A stretch of DNA of 64,000 bases from Homoserinibacter sp. YIM 151385 (GTDB lineage: Bacteria; Actinomycetota; Actinomycetes; Actinomycetales; Microbacteriaceae): assembly GCF_027912415.1 (NCBI RefSeq), contig NZ_CP115175.1, positions 868,001 to 932,000 on the forward strand. Reading direction: 5' to 3'. Shown here in pieces: positions 51,706-59,562 of this stretch (the stretch's first letter is position 1; every line of letters begins with the position of its first letter). The notes under the pieces were generated by a model, which was not told the DNA's origin, did not search any database, and worked only from the letters and a program-made list of their open reading frames with translations. The translations under genes and the position numbers were made by a program.

Positions 51706-52197
51706 CGGCGGCGACGCGAGCATCGCGGCGACCGTCCCAATACCCGGCACCTCGACCTCCGCCGACACGGCGCTCGGGAGGGTGCCGCCGAGCACGCCGT
51801 CGAGCGCCGCGTGCAGCTCCTCCTCCGCGAGCGCCATGTGGATGAGCCCGAGCGAGTCCGCGACCTCCGCGAAGCGCAGCTGATGGTCGTCGACCACCTC
51901 GTCGTCGACCGGCACCCGCGGCACGACGATGGGCCGCCGACCGAGCGCGCGGAGGTCCATGATGCCGCCGGCCCCGCCCTGGAGGACCACCGCATCCGCC
52001 GCACGGCACAGCTCGAGGAGCGCCGAGTACGGCAGGATCTCGTGGTTCTCCGCCCCCGCGACAGGTCTCGTCGGCCCGTGCTGCACGACGACGCGCGCCT
52101 CGGGATGCGCGGCCGTCCACCGCTCGACCCACTCGATGAGCCGCGTGAACGGCAGATGGTAGGTGCCGGCGCTCACGACGACGAGCGGCTCGGTCAC
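51625..52197 (-). CDS. Alg13/PssE-like glycosyltransferase subunit (GT28 C-terminal type)
   Basis: The 190-residue protein is a half-glycosyltransferase of GT28 C-terminal fold: 'LVVVSAGTYHLPFTRLIEWV' start and donor-site 'AVVLQGGAGGIMDLRALGRR'. It should pair with the Alg14/PssD-like product immediately upstream, and together they would form the complete enzyme. The GTG at 52197 overlaps that gene's stop by GTGA. The 3' end overlaps the flippase gene on the other strand by 81 bp (51625-51705). Confidence 0.88.
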   Translation of the reverse strand: MTEPLVVVSAGTYHLPFTRLIEWVERWTAAHPEARVVVQHGPTRPVAGAENHEILPYSALLELCRAADAVVLQGGAGGIMDLRALGRRPIVVPRVPVDDEVVDDHQLRFAEVADSLGLIHMALAEEELHAALDGVLGGTLPSAVSAEVEVPGIGTVAAMLASPPSALPRRERGRRLRRSVRGILADRRGR

Positions 52198-52643
52198 AGG
52201 ATCATCCCCACATCCTCGGCACCGGGATAGTGCTCGCGCAGCTGCGGCCACTGCACGAGGAAGCGGTCCGCGAACGGGTAGGTGAGCCGGCCGCTGAGCG
52301 ACGGCCGGGCGATGCGGTCGACGGGCTCGATGTAGACCGTCGCCGCGCCATGTCGGCGCGCCTGCGCGAAGAAGGGGAGCGCGATCGCGGCGCCCGTCGA
52401 GAGCACGATGTCGGGCCGGAACTCGCGGAGCACCCGACGCGCGAGTCCCACGTTGCGGATGAGGTTCGGCAGGTTCCGCACCGTCGGGTAGTGGCACTCG
52501 ACGACGTCCTCCTCGGCGAGGCGCGAGCGGGCGTCCTCGACGGGGAAGGTCACCCAGCGCCGCTCGTGCGCGCCCCACCACGGCCGCAGGGCGAGCGCCT
52601 GCGTGAGGTGCCCGCCCGAGGAGCAGACGATGAGCACGCGCAT
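52194..52643 (-). CDS. Alg14/PssD-like glycosyltransferase membrane subunit
   Basis: The 149-residue protein begins 'MRVLIVCSSGGHLTQALALR', the Alg14/PssD signature, with 'PDIVLSTGAAIALPFFAQAR' and 'VYIEPVDRIARPSLSGRL' later. Alg14-type subunits anchor and supply the acceptor side for an Alg13-type catalytic partner, encoded directly downstream. It overlaps the GT2 gene stop by one base (52643), so the three transferase genes form one unit. Confidence 0.9.
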   Translation of the reverse strand: MRVLIVCSSGGHLTQALALRPWWGAHERRWVTFPVEDARSRLAEEDVVECHYPTVRNLPNLIRNVGLARRVLREFRPDIVLSTGAAIALPFFAQARRHGAATVYIEPVDRIARPSLSGRLTYPFADRFLVQWPQLREHYPGAEDVGMIL

Positions 52644-53593
52644 CAGATCCCCTTGCCGAAGCGCCGCGCGACGCGGGCGACGCGATCCGGCGTCACGAGC
52701 CGGAGCGAGATCGCGATCGCGATCGCCGCCTTGAGCTGCCGCGGATCGTTGCGGAGGGCGCGTCTGGCCCAGCGCCGCGCCACCGCGGGCTGCCCGCTCG
52801 CCGCGAGCGCGAAGGCGACCTGCGCCTGGATGCGGCCGAGCGGCCTAGGCGCGTCGAGGAAGTCGGGGTGCTTGCGCAGCAGGTAGCGCAGCGCCTCGGC
52901 GTACTTCGCCCACTTCCCCATGAAGTGCGACTCCCCCGTCCAGCGCACCTTCACGAGCGGCTCGTCGACGACCCGCACGGGCGCGATCGCGGCGGTGCGG
53001 AGCAGGATGTCGTAGTCCTCGCCGTAGCTGATCGGCAGCTCCTCGTCGATGAGGCCGAGCTCACCGAGGAGCGCCTCGCGACGGAACAGGAGGCTCGAGG
53101 AGTGGAGGCCGGGGAGCCGGTTCGCGATGAGCTGCGGCCGCTCGACGAGCTCGGCGCCGACGAGCCGCTCGTGGATCCGCTCGCCGTCGTCGACGAGCAT
53201 CGCGGTGCCGACCAGGAGCGCGGCGGGATCGTCGCGGAGCCGCTCGAGCTGCCGCCGGAGCTTGGCCGGCAGCCAGACGTCGTCGTCGTCGAGGAAGGCG
53301 ACGAGCTCCGTCGTGGCCTCGAGGATGCCGGTGTTGCGGGCTCCGGCGAGGCCACGGGTCCGGCTGTTCGGCACCCCGCGGATCGAGCGGCCGGCGGGCA
53401 CCACGAGCTCGGGGATGCACACCTCGGCCGCGTCGAAGACGATGACGACCTCGATCGGCCCCTCGTGATCCTGCTCGAGCACGCTCCGCACCGCGAGTGC
53501 CATGAGCTCGGGCCGGTCGTGCGTCGGCACGACGACCGTGACGCCGGGGTGCTCGGCGGGCCGGGCGGCGGGCTGCGGCGCGGACTCAGACAT
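52643..53593 (-). CDS. GT2-family glycosyltransferase
   Basis: The 316-residue GT-A enzyme has 'VTVVVPTHDRPELMALAVRS' at the N-terminus, the metal-binding DDDD in 'AFLDDDDVWLP', and the acceptor-site 'ISYGEDYDILLRTA'. It lacks membrane helices and should add a sugar to the lipid-linked repeat unit at the cytosolic face. It overlaps the CapK-like gene by eight bases upstream and the Alg14-like gene by one base downstream. Confidence 0.92.
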   Translation of the reverse strand: MSESAPQPAARPAEHPGVTVVVPTHDRPELMALAVRSVLEQDHEGPIEVVIVFDAAEVCIPELVVPAGRSIRGVPNSRTRGLAGARNTGILEATTELVAFLDDDDVWLPAKLRRQLERLRDDPAALLVGTAMLVDDGERIHERLVGAELVERPQLIANRLPGLHSSSLLFRREALLGELGLIDEELPISYGEDYDILLRTAAIAPVRVVDEPLVKVRWTGESHFMGKWAKYAEALRYLLRKHPDFLDAPRPLGRIQAQVAFALAASGQPAVARRWARRALRNDPRQLKAAIAIAISLRLVTPDRVARVARRFGKGI

Positions 53594-54926
53594 CGACGAC
53601 CTCCGATCGGATCACGCGCGACTTGCCGCCGTCGTGCGCGATAGGCTGCTCGGCGCGACGGGCGGTGACCGGCACCTGACCCCCGACGATGCGGCGCAGC
53701 TCGGCGACCGCCTCCTCGACGACCGCCTCGGCGTCCGCTGCGGCCCCGGGCCGCCAGTCGATCCGCACCGAGCGGTCGGCCGACTGCACGATCTGGAACT
53801 GGCTCACGGCATCCGGTCGCGCGTTGAAGAGCCCCGTGAGGCCGCCCGCGATCCGCTGCCCGTCGGGCAGGCGGAGCACGTCGCTCACGCGCCCCTCGAC
53901 GGCGCGGATGCGCGGCAGCGTGCGCCCGCAGGCGCAGACGCCGTCGAGCAGTGCCGAGCGGTCGCCGAGGCGGTAGCGGATGATCGGCTGGACGCCGTTC
54001 GCGAGATCGGTGACGACGACCTCCCCCGTCTCGTCGGGCGCCGCGGGGCGGCCGTCCGCCGCGAGGATCTCGAGGATGCGATGGTCGGCGAGCACATGAA
54101 GGCCCTCCCGCTCGGCGCACTCGGCCGCCATCCACGGGACCTCGGCGGAGCGGTACTGATCGTGCACGGGCGCCCCGAGCGCGGCCTCGATCTCGGCGCG
54201 CTGGGCGGCGGTCGCGGGTGCCGCCGTGATGCCGACGGCGCGGAGCCCGGGGATGCGGCGCCCCCGCTCGGCGGCGTGACGCGCGAGCTCGTGGACGCCC
54301 CCGACGTAGCCGTTGAGGAGCGCCGTGCGTCGCTCCGCGAGCTCGTCGAGGAACGCGTCCATCGCGGCGGGCGTCATGCGGGTGGCGTCGAGCACGGTGC
54401 GCCGGCTCGGCCACCACTCGAGACGCTCGCGCCGCCGGGCCGCGGCGGAGCGCCGATCGCGCTGCACGAAGGCATGGTCGTCGGCGGGGTGCACGCCCCA
54501 CCACCCGTAGACACGCCACCACATGGCGGCGGTGGGCGCGCGTCGGTCGTGGCGGACGAGCAGCGGCTGCCCGGTCGAGCCGCCTGTCGCAGAGGGGAGG
54601 CGATCGGAGGCGGGGCGTGCGGGGTCGAGCACGGCGTCACCCGCCTCGCGCAGCGTGGCCTTGTCGACGGTCGGGAGGTGATCGAAGACCTCGGGATCGC
54701 GCAGCTCGGCTGGTCCGATGCCGACGGCGGCATACAGCTCGCGGTAGAAGGGCACCGTCTCGGCGGCATGCTGCGCGAGGGCCATGCCGCGCTCGATCGA
54801 CCGCTGTCGCAGCAGCTCGGGATCGAGTCGCTCGGCCTCGATCATGGCCCGCGATGCGGCGCGGACGGGGCCCTGCGCGAGCCGCGACTTCAGCTCCCAG
54901 AGCAGCCGGGGGGTCCGGGCGGTCAC
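53586..54926 (-). CDS. CapK/phenylacetate-CoA ligase-like AMP-forming enzyme
   Basis: The 446-residue adenylate-forming protein of the CapK subgroup (coenzyme F390 synthetase/PaaK-like) has 'TGGSTGQPLLVRHDRRA' (phosphate loop), 'VHDQYRSAEVPWMAAEC' and 'DETGEVVVTDLANGVQPIIRYRLGD'. CapK proteins are frequent in capsule clusters, where an acyl transfer to sugars has been proposed. The GTG at 54926 follows a GAGGAGGTG ribosome site. A consensus promoter lies 39-67 bp upstream. It heads the minus-strand transferase operon. Confidence 0.88.
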   Translation of the reverse strand: MTARTPRLLWELKSRLAQGPVRAASRAMIEAERLDPELLRQRSIERGMALAQHAAETVPFYRELYAAVGIGPAELRDPEVFDHLPTVDKATLREAGDAVLDPARPASDRLPSATGGSTGQPLLVRHDRRAPTAAMWWRVYGWWGVHPADDHAFVQRDRRSAAARRRERLEWWPSRRTVLDATRMTPAAMDAFLDELAERRTALLNGYVGGVHELARHAAERGRRIPGLRAVGITAAPATAAQRAEIEAALGAPVHDQYRSAEVPWMAAECAEREGLHVLADHRILEILAADGRPAAPDETGEVVVTDLANGVQPIIRYRLGDRSALLDGVCACGRTLPRIRAVEGRVSDVLRLPDGQRIAGGLTGLFNARPDAVSQFQIVQSADRSVRIDWRPGAAADAEAVVEEAVAELRRIVGGQVPVTARRAEQPIAHDGGKSRVIRSEVVDV

Positions 54927-54964
54927 AGCGCACCTCCTCGCGTCGAGCCCCCTCGTGGATGAAC

Positions 54965-54993
54965 TGTATACCCGGAGGACGTTCTTGAGTAAA
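54965..54993 (-). promoter_or_regulatory. Promoter of the minus-strand glycosyltransferase operon
   Basis: On the minus strand TTTACT (54993-54988) and TATACA (54970-54965) are separated by 17 bases, a close match to the sigma-A consensus, with the GTG start at 54926 about 40 bases beyond the -10. Confidence 0.6.
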
Positions 54994-55049
54994 CTCCATG
55001 TCATCCGGCCGTCACCCCCAGCGGCCGCACTCCCCCGAATGGAGAACCC

Positions 55050-56174
55050 GTGGTCGACGTCGCCCTCGTCGGCGTCGGCAAGATGGGCTTGTCCCACTTG
55101 TCGATGGTCCGAGCGCACCCGGATGTCCGCGTGGTCGGCGTCTGCGATTCCGCCGCCTACGTCCTCGACGTGCTCGGCAAGTACACCGGCCTGCCGACCT
55201 TCACCGACGTGGAGCGCATGCTCGATCAGGCCCGGCCCGAGGCGATCGTCATCGCGACGCCGACGGCCTCCCACGCGGCCCTCGTCCGCACGGCGATCGA
55301 GCGCGGCATCCACGTCTTCTGCGAGAAGCCGCTGACCCTCTCCGGCGAGGAGTCGACCGAGCTGTCGCGTCTCGCCGAGGAGCGCGGGCTGGTCACGGCG
55401 GTCGGGTACCACAACCGCTTCGTCGGCGCCTTCCGCGAGCTGCACCGCCTGCTCGAGGCCGGCGCGATCGGCACCGTGTCGCACGCGCTCGCCGAGTCCT
55501 ACGGCCCCGTCGTGCTGAAGCCGAAGGGCTCGACCTGGCGCAGCCGGCGCGGCGTCGGCGGCGGCTGCCTCTACGACTACGCCGCCCACCCGCTCGACCT
55601 CCTCGCCTGGTGCTTCGGCGAGGCGGAGTCGGCGCGCGGCTCCGTGCTCGGCAGCATCTTCTCGGCCGAGACCGATGACGAGGTCTACAGCACGCTGCGC
55701 TGGCCGGGCGGCGTCACCGCCCAGCTCTCGGTCAACTGGTCCGACGAGTCGCAGCGCAAGATGACGACGAAGCTCAGCGTCTGGGGCTCGGCGGGCCGCA
55801 TCGTCGCCGACCGCCAGGAGATCCAGGTCTACCTCCGCGACACGGCACCCGCCGTCGAGGGCTACTCGCCGGGCTGGAACGTGCGCTACACGACCGAGCT
55901 CACCGAGCCCGTCTGGTTCTATCTCCGCGGGGAGGAGTACTCGGCCCAGCTCGACGACTTCGTCCGCGCGGTCGCCGCGGGCCGCCCGGGCGAGAGCTCC
56001 TTCGCGAGCGCCGCCGTGACCGACCGGGTGATCGATCGCATCCTCCGGGATGCGGAGGCCGGCACCGCCGCCGAGTCCGCCTCGCTCCCGGCCGGCGGTC
56101 TCGCGGCGGCCGGCGCCGCGGCGCCGACCCCCCGACGCGGCCTGTTCCGCCGCGCGGCGAGGAGCGCGTCGTGA
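55050..56174 (+). CDS. Gfo/Idh/MocA-family oxidoreductase
   Basis: The 374-residue NAD(P)-dependent sugar dehydrogenase has 'ALVGVGKMGLSHLSMVRAHP' at the N-terminus, the family motif EKP in 'FCEKPLTLSG', and 'GGGCLYDYAAHPLDLLAWCF' with the catalytic-site histidine. Such enzymes make keto- or amino-sugar precursors in polysaccharide clusters. GTG start; the stop overlaps the next gene as GTGA. An extra Ala-rich tail of about 25 residues ends the protein. Confidence 0.9.
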   Translation: MVDVALVGVGKMGLSHLSMVRAHPDVRVVGVCDSAAYVLDVLGKYTGLPTFTDVERMLDQARPEAIVIATPTASHAALVRTAIERGIHVFCEKPLTLSGEESTELSRLAEERGLVTAVGYHNRFVGAFRELHRLLEAGAIGTVSHALAESYGPVVLKPKGSTWRSRRGVGGGCLYDYAAHPLDLLAWCFGEAESARGSVLGSIFSAETDDEVYSTLRWPGGVTAQLSVNWSDESQRKMTTKLSVWGSAGRIVADRQEIQVYLRDTAPAVEGYSPGWNVRYTTELTEPVWFYLRGEEYSAQLDDFVRAVAAGRPGESSFASAAVTDRVIDRILRDAEAGTAAESASLPAGGLAAAGAAAPTPRRGLFRRAARSAS

Positions 56175-57049
56175 GCGCGCCCATCGACCGCCTCCTCTTC
56201 GGCGACAACCAGTTCTTCGGCGTGAACCACATGTCGGAGGAGAAGGCGCGCGCACAGGCCATGCGCTTCCAGTCGACCGAGGCGATCGTCGAGGTCCTCG
56301 ACGCCGCCTACGCGGAGGGCATCCGCACCTTCATGTGCACGACGCACGAGCGGATCGCCGAGATCGCGGACCACGTGCGCCGGAACCCCGAGCGCTACCC
56401 CGACTACCGCTTCTATCCCTGCATGCCCTACGCCCACAAGTACGCCAACGCGGTGACGCAGGACGGCATGCTCGGCGCGCTCAGGCGGTTCATGCCGAGC
56501 GAGGGCCTGCTGAGCACCGCGCTGCGGTCCGGGCGCTCGCTCGCGGCGAAGGACATCGAGGGCATCGTCACGGTGCTCGTCGACAGCGAGATGCGGATGT
56601 TCGAGGGGCTCTCGACGCCGGTGATCTTCCTGCAGAACGTCGTGGTCGACCTGCTGCTCGGCCTCGGCTTCACGGACGCGTTCCGGATCTTCGCCGAGCA
56701 CGTCCGCACCCGCTACGGCGCCGAGCCCGGCTTCATCACGATGAACCTCCCGATGCTCCTCGACGAGCTCGACCGCGCGGGCGTCGAGAACCCGATCGTC
56801 TGCGCGAACATGAACGCGATCGGCTTCCGGATGGCGGGCGGCATCGAGGGCTACGAGCGCGCGCTCGCGGAGCGGCGCTTCCGGCCGATCGCGATGTCGG
56901 TGCTCGCCTCCGGTGCGATCGCGCCGCGCGAGGCATTCGAGTGGGTGCGGGACCGGCCCGAGATCGAGGCGGTCGTCTTCGGCGCCTCCTCGCACGGCAA
57001 CATCCGCTCGACGGCGGGCATCGCCCGCGAGCTCTGGCCCGCCGGCTGA
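56171..57049 (+). CDS. TIM-barrel-like protein of unknown function, coupled to Gfo/Idh/MocA
   Basis: The 292-residue protein begins 'LLFGDNQFFGVNHMSEEKAR' and ends with an aldo-keto-reductase-like 'MSVLASGAIAPREAFEWV' and 'VVFGASSHGNIRSTAGI'. The strand-loop pattern suggests a TIM barrel, perhaps related to aldo/keto reductases, but the Asp-Tyr-Lys-His tetrad is not evident. The GTGA overlap with the dehydrogenase indicates that the two act together, probably on an activated sugar. The function is not known. Confidence 0.75.
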   Translation: MSAPIDRLLFGDNQFFGVNHMSEEKARAQAMRFQSTEAIVEVLDAAYAEGIRTFMCTTHERIAEIADHVRRNPERYPDYRFYPCMPYAHKYANAVTQDGMLGALRRFMPSEGLLSTALRSGRSLAAKDIEGIVTVLVDSEMRMFEGLSTPVIFLQNVVVDLLLGLGFTDAFRIFAEHVRTRYGAEPGFITMNLPMLLDELDRAGVENPIVCANMNAIGFRMAGGIEGYERALAERRFRPIAMSVLASGAIAPREAFEWVRDRPEIEAVVFGASSHGNIRSTAGIARELWPAG

Positions 57050-57059
57050 GCGGCACCGC

Positions 57060-58070
57060 TCAGGAGCGCCCGGGCTTCGACGCGCCGCGACTCGGACGCT
57101 TCGCGGTCGTCCCGCCGGTGCGCTTCGCGGGGGCGCGCTTCGCGGGCGTCGCACGGGGCGCGGGCGCCGGCTCGCCCTCAGCCGGCTTCCCCGCCGCCTT
57201 GCCCGCCTCGGGCTCGGCCGCCGGAGCCTCGGGCGAGGCCGCGGGCGACGCCGTGACCGACGCGGCGGCGTCCGCCTCCGCGGCCGCCGGGGTCGCCGCA
57301 GCCGGTGCGGGCGCCGGCGCCGGCGCCGGCACCGCATCCTCCGGCCGGCGCCGCAGCAGCGCCGCGAAGACGCCGACGAGCAGCCCGAGGAACGCTCCGC
57401 CCGCGAGGAAGATGAGGATCGACGGCTTCGTCGCGTCCGTCGGCGTCGTCGCGGGGCTCACGACGCTGCCGGGATAGAAGGTGTTCGAGACGACGAGCGC
57501 GAGCCGCTCCTGGAGCGTCTGGATCTGGAGCTCGAGCGATCGTGCGGTCGCGCTGTCGTCCGCCGTCCCGTCGAGGCGCGCCTCGAGCTCCGCGATCCGG
57601 TCCGTCAGATTCGACTCCGCCTGCTGGACGATGCCCTCCGCGTTCGCGACCCGCTGCTCGCGGTAGGACTCGGCGATCGCATTCGCGGCCTCCGCGGCGC
57701 GGGCCGGGACGGCATCCGTGACCGTGAACTCCAGGACCTGGGATCCGCGGGGCACGAGGACCTCGAGCGCGCCCGCGAGCGCCTCGGGGCTCGTGCCGCC
57801 GAGCGACTCGGCGGCCGGCCCCAGGACCTCGGTCGAGGTCGCGACGACGCGCTCGGTCTCCATGTTGACGGTCGCGCTCGAGCCGGGGTCGACGACGGCG
57901 ACGGGCTCGACCGTCAGCGTCGCGGTCGCCTCGTAGCGGCTCGGCCAGAGGAAGCCGATCACGCCGGCGGCGAGCACGGCGACGAGGATGACGGCGATGA
58001 GGAGGCGGCGCTCGCGTACGACGCGCCGGGCCGCCTCGTCGAGGGTCAGGGGGGCTGCGGGCTCGACCAT
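57060..58070 (-). CDS. Wzz-like chain-length determinant protein
   Basis: The 336-residue protein has two membrane helices (about 22-44 and 223-245) flanking an extracytoplasmic domain with a coiled region (about 150-200), the Wzz/polysaccharide co-polymerase layout. A cytosolic tail of about 90 residues is Ala/Pro-rich and then Lys/Arg-rich ('TPAKRAPAKRTGG'). No tyrosine-kinase domain is fused and none is encoded next to it. It converges with the TIM-barrel gene. Likely role: length control of the polymer made by the neighbouring enzymes. Confidence 0.82.
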   Translation of the reverse strand: MVEPAAPLTLDEAARRVVRERRLLIAVILVAVLAAGVIGFLWPSRYEATATLTVEPVAVVDPGSSATVNMETERVVATSTEVLGPAAESLGGTSPEALAGALEVLVPRGSQVLEFTVTDAVPARAAEAANAIAESYREQRVANAEGIVQQAESNLTDRIAELEARLDGTADDSATARSLELQIQTLQERLALVVSNTFYPGSVVSPATTPTDATKPSILIFLAGGAFLGLLVGVFAALLRRRPEDAVPAPAPAPAPAAATPAAAEADAAASVTASPAASPEAPAAEPEAGKAAGKPAEGEPAPAPRATPAKRAPAKRTGGTTAKRPSRGASKPGRS

Positions 58071-58151
58071 GGGGGACTCCGTTCGGGTCGCGCCAGTCTA
58101 CTGACGCGAGCCCCGCTCGGGAACGCCGGATCGGGCCGATTCGCGCACGGC

Positions 58152-59549
58152 CTAGGCCATGACCCCGATCGCGCTCGGGCTCCAGGACGGGAAGACGCTC
58201 GACATGGCGCCCTGGCTGATGTCGAGGCGCGTCGTCACGACCTCCGTCAGCACGTCGCGGTAGTCGTTCCAGCCCGGGATGTCGCCCTCGTCGTTCGCGA
58301 GCTTCGCGTCGTCGAGCCCGTCCCAGCGGCCCTTGACGCCGCCGCTGACCCCGCCGCCGAGCACGAGGACCGCGCCGCCGTGCCCGTGGTCGGTCCCGCC
58401 GCTCGCGTTCTGCTCGACGCGGCGCCCGAACTCGCTCATCGTGACGACCGTCGTGTTCCCGAGGTGGTCGGCGCCGAGGTCGTCGGTGAAGGCGCGCAGG
58501 CACGCCGCGAGGTCGTCGAGCTGGCGCTTCATGTCGCCGCCGTCGACCGTCCCCATCCCGGTGTGCGTGTCCCAGCCGCCGACGTCGATGCAGGCGACGC
58601 GGACCCCGGCGCCCGCCTTGATGAGCTCGGCGAGCGAGGCGAGGGCGTCGGCGAAGTTGCTGTTCTCCGGGTAGACGACGGCGGGCGCCGCGGGGCGGGC
58701 GTCGCGGATCGCCTTCGCGGTGTCGAGGGCGGAGAGCACGAGCTCCGCCTGGGCCGCGATCGGGTGGTCGAGCCCCGTGTAGAGCCGCTCGAGGGCGTCG
58801 CGCGTGACGCCGACCTCGCGCGCGTCGACGTTGATCTTGAGGCTGTCGAGATCCCGCATCGCGAGCGACCTCGATTCGCCCATGAGCGATCGGGGCAGGG
58901 TGCCGCCCACCGCGACCGAGCGGAAGGTCGTCCCCGGTCCCGCCGCCTCGAGCACGCGATCCAGCCAGCCCGTCGTGAGCGAGTTCGAGGAGCCGCGCTC
59001 GAGGCAGTCCTGCGCCTGGAAGTGCGAGCGCGTCAGGTCGGGCGTGCTGACCGCCGGGACGACCGCGAGCTGCCCGCGGTCGATGAGCGGCTTCAGCGGC
59101 TTCATCGAGGGGTGCAGGCCGAAGCCGCGCCCCATCGGGATGAGCTGGTTCGTCGCGCTGCTCCGGGCGAGGATGCCGGGCCGCTTCTTGAGGAGGTACG
59201 GGTCGTTGTCGGGCACGAGGAGCGAGAGCCCGTCGAGACCGCCGCGGAGGAAGATGACGACGAGGGTGCCGTTCGAGGGCGTCGCCGCCGAGGCGTAGGA
59301 GACGCGGCTCGTGACGAGCTGCGAGCCGAGCGCCGCGACGCCGACCCCCATGCCCGCCTTGAGGAAGGTGCGGCGGTTGAAGCCCTTCGACCAGGCCGCC
59401 TTGCGCTGGTGCTTCTCGCGCTCGGCGCCCGCGGCGACGGCGCGGATGGCGGCGTCGCGAGTCGTCGGGCCGAGCGTCTGCCAGTCGGTGCAGTCGGGGT
59501 GCATGGATCGCAGGATCGCGTCGTCCTGCGCGCTCACGGTCTCGCTCAT
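58152..59549 (-). CDS. DUF1501 exported protein (twin-arginine signal)
   Basis: The 465-residue product has a Tat-type signal embedded after about residue 55: RRTFLKAGMGVGVAALGS. The body is DUF1501 (sulfatase/alkaline-phosphatase-like): 'TLVVIFLRGGLDGLSLLVP', 'VACIDVGGWDTHTG', 'VVTMSEFGRRVEQNASGGTD' and 'HGHGGAVLVLGGGVSGG'. The start at 59549 follows an AGGAGGATCC ribosome site. It always partners a DUF1800 protein, which is the gene just upstream here. The biochemical role of the pair is not established. Confidence 0.9.
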   Translation of the reverse strand: MSETVSAQDDAILRSMHPDCTDWQTLGPTTRDAAIRAVAAGAEREKHQRKAAWSKGFNRRTFLKAGMGVGVAALGSQLVTSRVSYASAATPSNGTLVVIFLRGGLDGLSLLVPDNDPYLLKKRPGILARSSATNQLIPMGRGFGLHPSMKPLKPLIDRGQLAVVPAVSTPDLTRSHFQAQDCLERGSSNSLTTGWLDRVLEAAGPGTTFRSVAVGGTLPRSLMGESRSLAMRDLDSLKINVDAREVGVTRDALERLYTGLDHPIAAQAELVLSALDTAKAIRDARPAAPAVVYPENSNFADALASLAELIKAGAGVRVACIDVGGWDTHTGMGTVDGGDMKRQLDDLAACLRAFTDDLGADHLGNTTVVTMSEFGRRVEQNASGGTDHGHGGAVLVLGGGVSGGVKGRWDGLDDAKLANDEGDIPGWNDYRDVLTEVVTTRLDISQGAMSSVFPSWSPSAIGVMA

Positions 59550-59562
59550 CGGATCCTCCTGG

